Source: Choricystis sp. odSpoLacu1
Lineage: Eukaryota; Chlorophyta; Trebouxiophyceae
Reading direction: 5' to 3'
DNA length: 64,000 nucleotides
NCBI GenBank assembly: GCA_958009055.1
Contig: OY253649.1
Span: forward strand, 744,001 to 808,000
Under the pieces are notes generated by a model that saw only the letters and a list, made by a program, of their open reading frames with translations, did not search any database and was not told the origin of the DNA. The translations under genes were made by a program, and so were the position numbers. Shown here in pieces: positions 10,339 through 20,788 of the stretch (position 1 is the stretch's first letter; every line of letters starts with the position of its first letter).

Positions 10339-11678
10339 TCAATCCGCCACAATTCGGGACAACGCCTGGATCAACTGCTTCAGGTTGCCCCGCACACGCG
10401 CGTCGCCCGTGACGCCACCCACGTCGCGTGCCACCGCTTCCACGTGCTCCAGCGTGCGCGTCAGCGTGCGCACCGCGTCCCGCAGGGCGGACACGTTGTC
10501 TGGGGTCAGGACGTCGCCCTGCAGGGCCCGTATGTCGGCTGCCGCCGACGCGGCGGACGCGGCCAGCGATTCAACGGAAGGCAGCAGGCCGCCCGCCCTC
10601 AGGTCGGCCAGCAACGGCGCCACATCCTCAGCCAACGCCGCTGCCCGCGCCAGCAGGGGCCGCGCTTCCTCCAGGGCGGCGCAGGCTAACTCAGCCGTGT
10701 CCAGGGCGCGGTCCACGCCGTCCGCGGCTTCGAACTTGGTCGCCATGCGGGTCATCACGTGGACCAGGTCATCCATGGCGACACCGGGAACACCCTGAAT
10801 CCTGCCCCTGTGACACACAACCACGCCCTCGGCTTCACAGGCAGTGGAGTCGAGAGGGGAGGCGCCACCCGGGGGGGGCAGGGGGCGGCGCGGCGTGACG
10901 TCGATGAGGGGTTCAGCGATGAGGCCTGATTGGTTGGCCTCGATCAACGCGTTGCGCGGGATGACGGTGCCTGCATCCCGAATCTCGGCCAGCACGGCCA
11001 CCGACTCCAGGGAGGATTCCACGGACAGGACGGAGCCGACGGGGACGCCGCGGATGCGGACGGGCGTGCCGACACCGATGCCGCAGGCCAGGGGGAACTC
11101 GATGACGCACTGGTAGGGGCGGCCCCGGCGGCCCAGTTTGCCGCCGCGGGCCCAGGTGACGAGGACGAGGAGGAAGCCTGGGGAGGTAGGAGGGGGGTAG
11201 AGTGGGGTGGGTGGGGTGTGTTTATACCAACGATGCCACCTCTCTTCATTGCTCCCTCGCCCGACGCCCCGCCATATGTTGCGAGTCACCGGGTCGGCCC
11301 CTACGTTGAAATGAAACGCGAAGCGGCTCCCCACACCGCCGCGCCACCCTCCCCAACACCGCACTTACCGACGCCCGCCAAAACAAACAGGCCGACCCCG
11401 CCCTCCCAGAAGGACGCCCTCCCAAACCCAAAGTCGCGCAGCGGGCGCACCAGGCCGTCAAAGAAGCTGGGCGTGTTGCTGTCGCCCTCGTCGCCAGCGG
11501 CCGGGGGGACCGCGCGCGGAACGTGGGCGTAGCGCACGGGCAGAGGGGCCAGGGGGCGCGGGGGCGCGGGGCGGCGGCCGTTTGTTGAGTGAGAGCCAGA
11601 CGGCCGTGCCACCGCGACAGGGCGGACCGGGCGGGCGCAGGGTCGGGCGCTGCAGCGCGGCGCGAATGCGGTGCGCAT
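10339..11678 (-). CDS. TGD2: MCE/MlaD-domain lipid-transfer protein, TGD2-like
   Basis: Exons 11369-11678 and 10339-11177 give 382 residues, with a GTAAGT donor and CAG acceptor. A transit-peptide-like N-terminus precedes a single membrane helix (about 93-110, FVLAGVGFLLVLVTWARGG). The MCE domain follows: YQCVIEFPLACGIGVGTPVR and IRGVPVGSV. A C-terminal helical region contains LVHVMTRMATKFEAADGVDR. TGD2 is the substrate-binding subunit of the chloroplast inner-envelope ABC importer (TGD1/2/3) that brings ER-derived phosphatidate to the plastid. Bacterial MlaD has the same domain and single anchor. The gene lies 146 bases upstream of the BUD20-like gene's start, on the same strand. Plastid localisation is inferred from the family. 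Confidence 0.9.
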
Positions 11679-11849
11679 GGCGCACAGAGCGTTTTTTTCG
11701 CCCGACTGCGTTTGCCGACACGCGGGGACGCGTGCAGTGGAAGCGGTGGTGTCTCACACGCTCTCACTCTCCCTCTGCGGGACGGAGAGAGGGGGAGGAG
11801 CGCGAACAGGGGCGCCAGAGAAAAGGAAAAAACAGGAAGGAGAGTGTTC

Positions 11850-12998
11850 CTAAAGGCGAAAAGGCTCTCGCCTCACCACAACGCCCACCTCACACGCGTC
11901 GACCGCCGTGACTGAACGGGCGGCTGCGGCAGCCGCCCGGTCCACGCCATGCAAGCAAATTACCATGCCCGATCGCCGAGTCTGCGGGATCGCCCTGTTG
12001 ATGTCCCCAAAGCACAGCACGTCGGAGCGATCACCGAGCGGGGTCCCCCACTTGGCGTGACTCGCACCGCGCGGCACGCGCACGCCACCCCACGAGGCGT
12101 GCAACACGTCTAACACGCTGCTGCTGGGGCCACAGGACGCGGCCAAGTTGCCGGCTTCAGGCCAAGTCGACACCGCGAGCGTGGCGCCGACCGTGGCAGC
12201 AGTGACAGTCCAGGCGTCTGCCGGCGGATCTCCTGTTGTGGCGCACGCGGATAGCGAGGCTTCTGGACGCACGCAGGTCGCTCCAGTAGGTGGTGGGGGT
12301 GGCCAGGGGGCGAGTCCAGCCAGGGGCGCCAACCCCGGAAACGCGGCCGCCGCGGTCCGTGGCACCACCGCGGCGTAGACGCGCGGCGCAACGGCGGTCG
12401 CCAGCAAGCTGGTTAAAATTGTAGCAGTCTCGTTGCGTAGACTTAAGCAAAAGAAGTGTTGGCTGTGCACGCGTTGCGGGGGCAGCGGGCCAGCAAACGC
12501 GTCGACCGGCGGCCAGTGCGGCACCGAGTGCGCCAACCAGAAGCCGCGACCTGTCTCAGCCTGCAGCGCCAGCACGCCCTTGGCGTGAGCGCCGGCCGAG
12601 GACGCGGCGGCAGAGGGGGGGGCATCGTTCCACAGGGCAAAAGGTGTGCGATCATACACCGGCGCGAGCGTGCCTGCCAGCAGTGGGCCCGTGTCTAAGC
12701 CTGTGTGGATGCTGTCAAAGGCAGCACCGTCAGAATCAGCATACAGGTAATCCAGGCCGTGGGGCAGGGTCAGCGCTGCCCACCACGAGACGGGGTGGCC
12801 GTGTTGGCCGATGCATTGGGGCGTGGCGCGCGTCGTGGTGGCGCCCGCCGCCAAAGCCAGCAGGCAGAGGAGAGTGTAGACAGTCACGAACGACGTCGTG
12901 GCGTGTGTCGGGCGGGCCGGAAGGCAGGAGAACAGGAGATGAAAAGGACAGCAGTGAGTTAAAACCCAGAAAAACAGAAAAGCAGCGCATCCATTCAT
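11850..12998 (-). CDS. DNASE2: Deoxyribonuclease II (acid endonuclease)
   Basis: A single exon encodes 382 residues. Two hydrophobic stretches at the N-terminus (about 4-24 and 38-52) suggest a signal peptide or anchor. The body follows the DNase II fold: PQCIGQHGHPVSWWAALTLP, YDRTPFALWNDAPP, HAKGVLAL and the strongly conserved FWLAHSVPHWPP. The C-terminal catalytic signature is SHAKWGTPL...LCFGDINRAIPQTRRSG, with the catalytic His at about 314. The enzyme cuts DNA without metal at acid pH in lysosome/vacuole-like compartments, leaving 3'-phosphates. It is best known from animals and slime moulds and is patchy in algae. The only in-frame Met near the start is the one used. The stop of RAD9 lies just upstream on the same strand, leaving about 24 bases between the genes. 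Confidence 0.9.
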   Translation of the reverse strand: MNGCAAFLFFWVLTHCCPFHLLFSCLPARPTHATTSFVTVYTLLCLLALAAGATTTRATPQCIGQHGHPVSWWAALTLPHGLDYLYADSDGAAFDSIHTGLDTGPLLAGTLAPVYDRTPFALWNDAPPSAAASSAGAHAKGVLALQAETGRGFWLAHSVPHWPPVDAFAGPLPPQRVHSQHFFCLSLRNETATILTSLLATAVAPRVYAAVVPRTAAAAFPGLAPLAGLAPWPPPPPTGATCVRPEASLSACATTGDPPADAWTVTAATVGATLAVSTWPEAGNLAASCGPSSSVLDVLHASWGGVRVPRGASHAKWGTPLGDRSDVLCFGDINRAIPQTRRSGMVICLHGVDRAAAAAARSVTAVDACEVGVVVRREPFRL

Positions 12999-13021
12999 CT
13001 CCTACGCACACAGCACATCAT

Positions 13022-14295
13022 TCACGACGCCGGCATCAAAGCAGGCGGCGTCGCGGCCACGCCTTCGCCGTCGCCGTCGCTGGCGTCATCATCGTCGACC
13101 GCGTCACCATCGCCGTCCTCCTCCCCCGACGACGGCACCACCACCGCGGGCGCCGCGCACAGCGTCACTCCCGGCGTTCTCTGGAACGCGTACGGATCGA
13201 CTGGCGCGGGGGCGGCAGCAGGCGGGGGCGCGGCAGCAGCTGTGCGCGCGCGCGGCTGCGGCGCCTGCGCCCGCGCCGCCTGGTGCGACGGCACACCCTC
13301 CCCTGCATCCTCCTCCTGCTGGGTGGCCAGCACCAGTATGACGTCCGGCGTGGCGCCGTCCCCGCCAAACGTGCCCCCCTCACGCGGTGCGGGCGCCGCG
13401 CGCGCGGGGCGCCCCGGCCCCCCAAACGCGACGTCCACGTCGGCGCCCAGCGTGTCGCACAGCGGCAGCAGGGCGCGCAGGTCGCGGGAGGACAAGGTGA
13501 CGCGCGCGCCGCGGGGCGGGGCGCGTACGCAGCGCAGCGACGCGGAGCCTCCCCCTAGCTGCAGCCGGGCAGAGGGGGCGGCCGCCCGCTGGGCCGAGGA
13601 TGAGGAGGCACCACCCGCAGGCCCCGTCCAGGACTCCAGCTCCATGGTGGCGTGGCCGCCAGCGCCGGGAAGGGGTGGAGGGCCGACAGCTAGTGTCGCG
13701 TGCGGACCACCCCCTAGCGACGCCAACAACGTGCCCAGCTCCCCTGGGGACGCCACAAACCCGGCAGTCAACGAGGCTTCATCCACAGTGGCATTCAGAA
13801 TGGTGGCGTCCAGGGCGGCCACCCGGAAGCGTTTGGTGAGGCCGGTGTCTGAGGTGACAGTCACACTCGCCTCTGCCAGCGCGGGAGCCAGCTCCAGGGC
13901 CACCGAGTCCGCCCGCCCACCCCGCAGGGCGGCCAGGATGTGTTTGGCGGGGACGGCGGCCCGCACGGCGGCCTCGTTGAACACTTCGTACCCCGCGAAG
14001 AAGGGGGCGGGCAGCGTGGCGGCCGCGTACGCGCTTTGGGACGCGTTGAGGGCGCGCAGGGTGCAGCGGTCGGGGAAGGCTTCGATGAGCAGGTCGGGGC
14101 CTGGGGCAAGAGAGGTGGGGATGGGGAGGTGAGGCGGGCTAGGGTCCGTTTGGCCGAAGCCAACGCCACCCCCCTTTCCACTACCTCACCTATCTTGCCC
14201 AGAAACTGGATCACCGCCTTGAACGCGCGCATCGTGCCGCCTGGGCCGCCCACTACGCGCGCGCGCAGCACGCCGGCGGTCGGGGCGTCGACCAT
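13022..14295 (-). CDS. RAD9: RAD9 subunit of the 9-1-1 DNA-damage checkpoint clamp
   Basis: Exons 14190-14295 and 13022-14100 give 394 residues, with a GTGAGG donor and CAG acceptor. The PCNA-like part begins FKAVIQFLGKIGPDLLIEAF, then RCTLRALNASQSAYAAATLP and FFAGYEVF, matching the RAD9 N-terminal domain. The segment ending in the block TLSSRDLRALLPLCD is the second clamp fold. The C-terminus, from about residue 290, is disordered, rich in Ala/Pro and then acidic (SSGEEDGDGDAVDDDDASDG), like the phosphorylated tail of RAD9 that recruits TOPBP1/DPB11. RAD9 with HUS1 and RAD1 is loaded at damaged DNA and activates the ATR pathway. The gene is divergent from RAB5IF. Confidence 0.9.
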
Positions 14296-14499
14296 GATGT
14301 GGGGGGGGGGGGGGCAGCGTGCGCAGCGTGAGAGCACGAAAAGTTTTGCGCGGCTTCGCCCCACTCGTCACGTGTTCAGACGCTGGCGTTGATGCACGTG
14401 AGCGTGGTTGAGGCGAGGGGACGCGTGCCGAGGGAGGCGGGGCGGGTGCCGAGGCTCCCGATGCTGCAGAAACGAAAACGGATTGGCAGAGTGTCTGAA

Positions 14500-14508
14500 C
14501 ACTCTCGC
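14500..14508 (+). promoter_or_regulatory. CACTCTCGC candidate promoter element
   Basis: Exact copy of the recurring 9-mer, between the divergent RAD9 and RAB5IF genes and 72 bases before the RAB5IF ATG. Its first bases also form the right arm of an inverted repeat (AGAGTGT-CTGA-ACACTCT) starting near 14488. Confidence 0.35.
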
Positions 14509-14580
14509 AAGAACCAAAGCGAAAGGCTGGGCGACAACCCGCCGCCAGCCACACGCACACGCTCCCACACACTCCTCCAC

Positions 14581-15143
14581 ATGGCCTCCCCCAGCCGCCC
14601 CACCACCTCCGCGCCGCCCCGGCCAGCAGCGCCCGCGATCCCGGCGCGCGGCCCGCGCCGCGTGGTGTCCCTGCTGTCGCGCGCCTCGTTTGGGCCGGCG
14701 GGTCGGTGGGAGAAGGTAAGGAGAGAGGAAGGAAAGGGGGACAATTGGAGGTGGCAACTCGACGCGGCCTGTCCCAGCACGCATTGGCTGCGACCTGTCA
14801 AAAACCGGCCGACCACCGCCTTGATCAACACACACCAACACACACGCCCTCTTCTACACACTCTCAACAGGAAGACATCCTGGACACCATGTACTGGATG
14901 CGCGTCCTGCTCGCCCTGGTCGGCGGCGTCGCAGCCGGCGTCGGCGGCCGCACCGGCGCGCCCGTCTTCTTCCTCCACATAGCGGTCAACGTCGTCGTCG
15001 TCCTGGCCTGGGCGCGTGGCGTGGGCGTGGATGATGACGACGTGGGCGGCCTGGGCGGGCTGGTGGGGCAGGGCCTGAGCCAGGCGATCGCCCTGTTCAC
15101 GCTGACCTGGATTCTGACATACACGCAGACGGTGGCCAAGTGA
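14581..15143 (+). CDS. RAB5IF: RAB5IF/OPTI-like ER membrane protein (EMC6 superfamily)
   Basis: Exons 14581-14715 and 14871-15143 give 135 residues with a GTAAGG/CAG intron. After a Pro/Arg-rich N-terminus, the conserved core reads EDILDTMYWMRVLLALVGGV, then a second hydrophobic span (FFLHIAVNVVVVLAWARG), a short loop with several Asp, and IALFTLTWILTYT. This is the Rab5-interacting-protein fold shared with EMC6. The EDILD-YWMR start favours RAB5IF (C20orf24, called OPTI), a small ER protein reported in the multipass-translocon GEL complex with TMCO1, and also in respiratory-chain assembly. Role here is inferred from family. The gene converges with the TTL-like gene, leaving 112 bases between stops. 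Confidence 0.82.
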
Positions 15144-15255
15144 ATGCGTGTGCGCTGTGCGCGTCCTGAGTCGCTAAATATTCTTTGCAGTGTTCTGTTG
15201 TTCTTTCAAAAAAAAAGTTTTCAGTTCAGTTTTCTTTTCCCCCTCCTTTCTCATC

Positions 15256-16905
15256 TCACGCACACTCTGCCAGCAACCGTGCCGCCGCCACAATGTCGTC
15301 ATCCGGAGGCATAGGGTCCGGCGACCCCAGCACGCCCGCGTCCGCGCCACGCTGTGCAATCAACGCGAGCGCGCGTGGCGCGGCGCCCGCCAGCGCGCGC
15401 GCGCACCACACCCCCAGCCGGCTGGTTGCGCACGCCCGCAGCGTGCGGCGCCACAGGGGGCGTGGTGTGGTGGTGGCGGCGTGGGTGGTGGCAGCCTCCA
15501 ACCCCGCTACCACGGCGGGCGCGAGGGGCGACCACCCAGTGGCGCGCGCGGCGGCCGCTTCGGCCGCTGCCGCGCGCACGGCGGCGGAGTCCACAGAGTC
15601 CAGCGAGCAACGCACAGTGGATGGTGCCTCTTCATCTCTCTCCAGCGTTTTCGCCACAAACGCGACCAAGGCGGCCGCTGCTGCCTCCTTTTCGCCATCA
15701 AACGCGGCGGTCGACTCCGACGGCGCGTTCTCCCGCCCCGCCTTGCCCATCCTCGCAAACGAGGGCGTTTCATTTATCTCCAGCAACACAGCCCGCCCTT
15801 CCGGCGTCACCGCAAAGTCGGCCCCAATGAGCTGGGCGCCGACCGAGCCTGGTGGGCGTGCATCAGCAGCAGCCACCAGCGTGGGCGCCGCAGCCGCCAG
15901 CGCCGCCCCAAACGCGGCCTCCATGTCTCGGTGCAGCTGGTGCGACCAGACGGTGGCGTCGCGAGGTGGTGGCACCACGTGGCGCGGCAGGTCGGAAACG
16001 CGCACGACGGTCGAGGCGTCACGCCCTGCCAGCCACAAATTCACGACTCGGTCATCGCCTGGTGCCCCCGCTGAAATGGCAAACCCGCCATTAAACAGGT
16101 AGGCACGTGGGGAGGGAGCGCCCGCGGTCAGCAGGGCCCAGGCACGGATGTAGAAGCGGGCGGGGGGAGACCCGTGCGCCGCGTCGGGGGCGGCGAGCCT
16201 CGCTTGCGGCTCTATGAAGGACTGCAGCACGCCGGAGCGGACGTGAGGGACGGCGGTTGCCGTGTTTAGCTGGCCACCATCTAGCACGGTCACGCCGGCA
16301 CCGCGGTGGGCAATGGTTTTGAGGGCCCAGGAGTGTGGAGGCGCCACCCCCTCGCCTCCCGCCACCGCTGCCACCGCGTCCCAAGTGCGACGCGGCAAGT
16401 CGATCGACGCCGCGAGCCCAGCATGGCCTCCATCCCCGTACGCGGCGGCGGCGGCGGCAGCGGCCGCCGATTTGGAGGTGAGGGCAGTCGCCCCCGGCAC
16501 ACAAGCAGGCCGCGCACTTGCCCGCGCCACGCGCCACGCCCGCTCGCACGCGGAACGGGGGGCCCAGTATAAGTCCCAGGCTCGAGGGTGCCAGTACCCT
16601 TTGGCCGTCAGGGTGGGCTGGGTGACGTAGGCGGCCAGCGTGGCGTGTGGGGAGGCCTAGTAAAGGAGGGAAGGGGAGGTGTGTTGGTTTGATCAAGGGT
16701 GTCCGTCCCTCCACCCCGATCCATTGCCCCCTAATCACCTCAAACACTCTCTCACCTCCACCGCTTCGCGCAACGGCAGCGTCTCGCCGCGGGCGAAGCC
16801 GTACGCGTCGACCCACACGCGTGCGTGGGTCGTGGTCGCGGCTGCAGCGGAAACGCCGGCAGTCAGGAGCACGCTGGACAGGGTGAGGAGAGTGGGCCAT
16901 CGCAT
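15256..16905 (-). CDS. TTL-fold (ATP-grasp) protein with N-terminal signal peptide
   Basis: Exons 16756-16905 and 15256-16656 give 516 residues, with a GTGAGA donor and TAG acceptor. The N-terminus MRWPTLLTLSSVLLTAGVSA is a typical cleavable signal peptide. The body resembles tubulin-tyrosine-ligase proteins: WALKTIAHRGAGVTVLDGGQ, VLQSFIEPQ, ARFYIRAWALL and the metal/ATP-site block GADFAVTPEGRAVLLEINET. TTL enzymes ligate amino acids to tubulin or other C-termini using ATP. A secretory version would not meet cytosolic tubulin, so a Golgi or surface substrate is more likely. I cannot name a subfamily. It is divergent from a small secreted protein 186 bases away, so both products may enter the secretory pathway. 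Confidence 0.78.
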
Positions 16906-17090
16906 TGGTGCAGAGGGCGTTCCTCGTGACGCGAGCGAGATGTATTTCAACGTTTGCAAGCGCATGCCGCTCTTCTTCTGCGTCGCGACGACGGCGTGTG
17001 TTCGGAGTGTGCCACTCCGAATTGGTGTTTCTCTCCTCTCGCGCTCCTTTCGCGAAACACCCGGCACACGCGCACACACACACCACCTTC

Positions 17091-17810
17091 ATGCGGCTCA
17101 ACCTCAGCCTGGCCGCCGCCGCCGTCGCGGCTCTCGCCCTCCTCCTCCCCCCCGCCGCGGGCTGGCGCACGCGCGGCACGGTGGACGCCCTGCCCCCTGC
17201 CTGCGGCGCCGACTTGGACGCCCTGCTGACGACGCACTACCCCGACGTCAAACTGCCGTCCGGGGCGACCGCCCCCAGCGAGTGCGGGGCGACGGTGCGC
17301 GACGCGCTGAGCGTGAATGTGACGTCCAAGTGCCCTGATGAAGCGACGCTGGTGGCGTGCTTTAATGTGAGTGAGAGAGATGGAAAATGGATCTGACGTG
17401 GGAAGGCAAGGGGGTCGGCGGAAGGGAGAGAGAAGGAGGGGAGCAGCGTTTCATCATGCTCACTCACACGCACGCCCCATCTCCACCCACAGAACGCACG
17501 CGGCGCGTGGACCGGCTTCATCGCCAAGTGCGAACTGTTTGCAGGCGTGCCGGCGGCCGGGGCCCCGCCCTCGTCCACGCGTCGCCTGACCGCGGCCGAC
17601 GCAGAGGCGGAGGGCGAGGGTGAGGGCGAAGGCGAGGGCGCCTCCCTGGACGGTCAAGGCTGCTTCCCCGCGTTTGGCACGGCAGCCGACTTTGGCGCCT
17701 GGCTGGATGGCAGGTTCACGGAGCCGGTGCGGCACGGCAAGTCGTCGCCCGTGGCGATCGCGAGTGTGGTTGTGTTCGCGGGGGCGCTTTTGTCGATGGC
17801 CGCGCTGTAA
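17091..17810 (+). CDS. Small secreted protein with C-terminal hydrophobic tail
   Basis: Exons 17091-17366 and 17493-17810 give 197 residues (GTGAGT/CAG). MRLNLSLAAAAVAALALLLP is a signal peptide. The mature part has several spaced Cys (PPACGADL, SECGATV, SKCPDE, VACFN, AKCELF, GQGCFPAFG). An acidic repeat, EAEGEGEGEGEGAS, precedes the last Cys block. The final ~20 residues (SPVAIASVVVFAGALLSMAAL) form a hydrophobic C-terminus after a polar stretch, as in GPI-anchor signals. A cell-surface, possibly wall-associated protein is inferred. I recognise no family. Confidence 0.7.
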
Positions 17811-18013
17811 GAGCGTGGGGGTTTGTGTTTCTGTGTTGCATTTTTTGTCCTTGTTTGCCTGCGTTTGTTTTTTCTTGTGTGATTCAAAGTCCCAGTCCAC
17901 ACGCTGGCGAGTGGATCGCGTGAAAAATGAGGAGAACAAAAAAGGGGTTTTGCGTCTGCGCTTGTCCTCCTTCCAAGACGACGCCTCGTGTGTGAAACAC
18001 ACCGTCCGATCGT

Positions 18014-18260
18014 CCGAAACCCTCCGGCAGAAAGTCTCGGTTTCCCACAACCATCGTCCACACACACACACACACACATACATACACACTGTCACCAACC
18101 ATGCAGAACGCCACCTTTGCCCTCGTCGCGCTGGCCGCGACCGCCGCGGCCCAGGTGAGAGCACGAGACATTGGAGATGGAGCACGCGCGCAATGTTGAA
18201 ATATAGTCGAGCACCGCCGCCCTCGTTTCCGCCCGCCGCAACTCAACTGCAGACATCACG
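18014..18260 (+). repeat. Direct repeat, copy 1 (5' leader and signal-peptide exon)
   Basis: This segment is repeated at 28451-28694. It includes the CCGAAACCCTCCGGC leader, a signal-peptide exon, its GTGAGA donor and the whole short intron up to an ACATCACG at 18253-18260. Identity inside the exon and intron is almost complete; the leader is looser. Similarity resumes at 18906-19020 against 28695-28811, after 645 bases absent from copy 2. Confidence 0.9.
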
Positions 18261-20788
18261 TTGATTTGAGAGCATTGCGGCTACGCCTGGTGACGCCGCC
18301 AGCGCCACCCGTTTCCCCGGGCAGGCGTGGCGGACCACGCATTGGGTTGGTACAACGCGCGCCATAGGCGCCGGCGCACTCGGCCATGTCCCTCCCTTCC
18401 CGCCACCGCGCACGCCCCCCTTTGGTGGGCCAAACATTCAGGACCGCGCCTGGGGGAGGAGAGGGAAGAGGGGCGCGGCGGGGCTCGTCGCTCCGACATT
18501 TCGCCAAAGCTCGCAAACGTTCACGAGCGAACAGGCGAACTTTCGCGCCCCCGCAAGCCCTACCCCGCCCGGCGGTTGGGCACTCGCCTGCCGCCCTGTG
18601 TATTTTCTCCACCAGCGCCGGCAGTCACCATGTCCCTTTCATTGGCTGAGCATGCGACCTGTCGGGCGGGCGTCCGAGCCCGGGCGGCCAGGCAACTGCC
18701 CCGTTTTTTCATTCCCCGCAACACCCACCCAACACACACTCACCCTCCCTCCTCCGTAAACCCACCCGTTCCATCAGTCTGATGACTGGCGAAACGGAAC
18801 CTGGCTGTGGAAGCAGACCACGGCCAACTGAAGCAACGCCACCGCAACGCTCGGCGTTGCCGCGGGCGCGTCCCCACAACGCTCGATAAAAAACTGGATT
18901 GTCGCTGCCGCCGGGCGCGCGTTTTCCAAGAGTGACGCCCATTTGGAAGGTCGCTGCTGTGGCCAGAGCCCACTCCAACAACACCCTGTCGGGCACGCTC
19001 CTAGAGCTCGCCCTCCAGCCATACCAACTGACCCTCGAGTTGCGCACCGACTCTGCCGTGTCCCTGGCCTGGAGGCTGCCAGGCCGCAGGCGCGGCCGCG
19101 CCGCCACAAAGGCTGCCGCCCTCGACTTGGACGATGTGCTGACGCCCAGCAGCGGCGCGCCGTGCGTGGCCGCGGGCGAGGCGTGCACGTCGACGGCGCT
19201 GGGCGCGTCCGCGCCTGCGCCGGGTGAGGAGGCGGCCGTCGTCGCTGGCCTGCCTGCGGGGGCCAACGTGACGTGCTACGCAGTACCGTACACCAAGCTG
19301 AGACCAGAGTGCTCTGCGGGCCTGTACGTCGCCCTGCTGCCGCCCACGCCGCCCACGCCGCCAACGCCGACCCCCGTGAAGATGCTGAGCTCGAAGAGAG
19401 CCTTTTTCAACAGAACGGCGCTGGGCTGGTACGTAGTGCGCCAGGTCAACAATGCAGGCCCTGGTCGCTGCCTCCACAGAGCTCAGAACTCCACCCTGAT
19501 CGACATGGTGTGCGTTCTTGGCGAGGCCGGGTGCAACGCGCCGCCGCAGGGCATAGCGACGACGCTGGATCCGTCGACGAGCTTGGTGACGGTGTATGAT
19601 CTAACCCCAGAAACATGCTACACCTGCTACGCTCGGGCGACCGGGCCAGACGGCAACCACGTCTGCTCTGCCGGTGTGCGCGCGTTCACGGGGGTGGAGC
19701 CTCCGACAGAATTGCGAGCTGCCGTCACCAGCAACTCCAGTCTGACGCTATCGTGGTCGCTGGCTGATCAGGGCGTACCTGCCTCCACCTATGGCGGCGT
19801 GTGCGTGGCTCAGGGGTTGGCGTGCGACGCTCCATCCGAAGGGGCGTCCCCGCCGCCCGCGCTCAACGCGACGTCTGCGCCCGTGACGGGGCTGCAGCCC
19901 GGCACGCCCTACACTTGCTACGCACAGGCGTTCAACGTGTTGTCGGGCGCGGCACCCTTCTGCTCGACAGGCGTGGACGTGACCGTCATGGCGGCCCCGG
20001 GCGTGCCGACTATCGTGCGGTTGGTGAACGAGACGACGACCAGCGTGACCCTCGCATGGACGCCATCGCCCGTGGGTGTGGCCGCCCATTGCGTTGAGCG
20101 TCATTTGCGTGCAGGCCGGCCTTGGCTGTGCCTCGCCCGGTCAGGGGACGCCGCCCGAGCCCACGCTGAACGCGACCACGGGAACTGTTGTCGATCTGAC
20201 CCCAGAAACAAATGTGACTTGCTATGCATTCGGTATCAACGCTATCGGCAGGTCGTGCTCGACCGGGCTGCCGGTCACAACGTGGCAGCTACCTGACCCA
20301 CCCACGGGCATGCGCGCATTATCCGGCACCACTGCCACAGTGCCATCAGGACGCTGCCGGCTCAGCCAGGCGTGCCGGCCGCGGGCGTGGGCGCGCTGTG
20401 CGTGGCGGCGGGCGGCACGTGCACCGACCTCCCGCTCGGCACCGTGCTGCCGCCCAGTCCCAGCAACACCGTTGCCGTCATCGGGAGACTGACCCCAGAA
20501 ACGCCGTACACGTGCTATTCGTATGCTACGAACCCTGTGGGCACGGCGTGCTCGATTGGGCTGCAGGTTTTTACGCTGATCGCACCTAGCCCGCCCACCG
20601 GAATGCGTGTACTGGACGCCAACAATACAGCGGTGTCTCTCGCTTGGACGTTGCCGGCTCAGCCAGGTGTGCCGACCGCGGTCATGGTCCCGCGGTGCAG
20701 GGCAGGCGTGCCGGGCGAGCGGGGTGCAGCAAAGGCACACTGCTCCATCAGCATACGGCAGGCGGAGGCATTGTTCTGCAAACAATGA
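18101..20788 (+). pseudogene. Fibronectin-III-like repeat protein, decayed
   Basis: A signal-peptide exon (18101-18154, MQNATFALVALAATAAAQ) with a GTGAGA donor heads the unit. From about 18906 to 20700 run at least five ~100-residue modules that look like fibronectin-III domains: each has a Leu/Ala-rich SLAW-type strand, a CVAxGxxC block and a closing LTPETxYTCYA strand before the next PPTxMR. Cysteine spacing is regular, for example VCVAQGLACDAP and CYAQAFNVLSG. The frame shifts once near 20085 (module four) and again near 20360 (module five). Module six breaks off near 20700 with a stop at 20786. In this copy the first acceptor leads straight to a stop (ACA TCA CGT TGA). No intron explains the shifts. 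It probably encoded a secreted adhesive or wall protein. It could alternatively be a former N-terminal part of the downstream GH9-GT2 gene. Confidence 0.65.
18261..18905. other. 645-base segment present only in copy 1 of the repeat
   Basis: This block separates ACATCACG from TGCCGCCGGGCG, which are adjacent in the second copy at 28694/28695. It is therefore either an insertion in copy 1 or a deletion in copy 2. No terminal inverted repeat or target-site duplication is obvious, and no open frame in it is convincing. A reverse-strand frame ending near 18774 (SVAVALLQLAVVCFHSQVPF) may be a gene fragment, but I cannot place it. Confidence 0.5.

Noticed and set aside
20769..20787. Perfect 7-base inverted repeat with a 5-base loop (CATTGTT-CTGCA-AACAATG) at the end of the FN3 array
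   Set aside because: Too short to call an element end or terminator in a eukaryotic genome; no partner repeat was seen.
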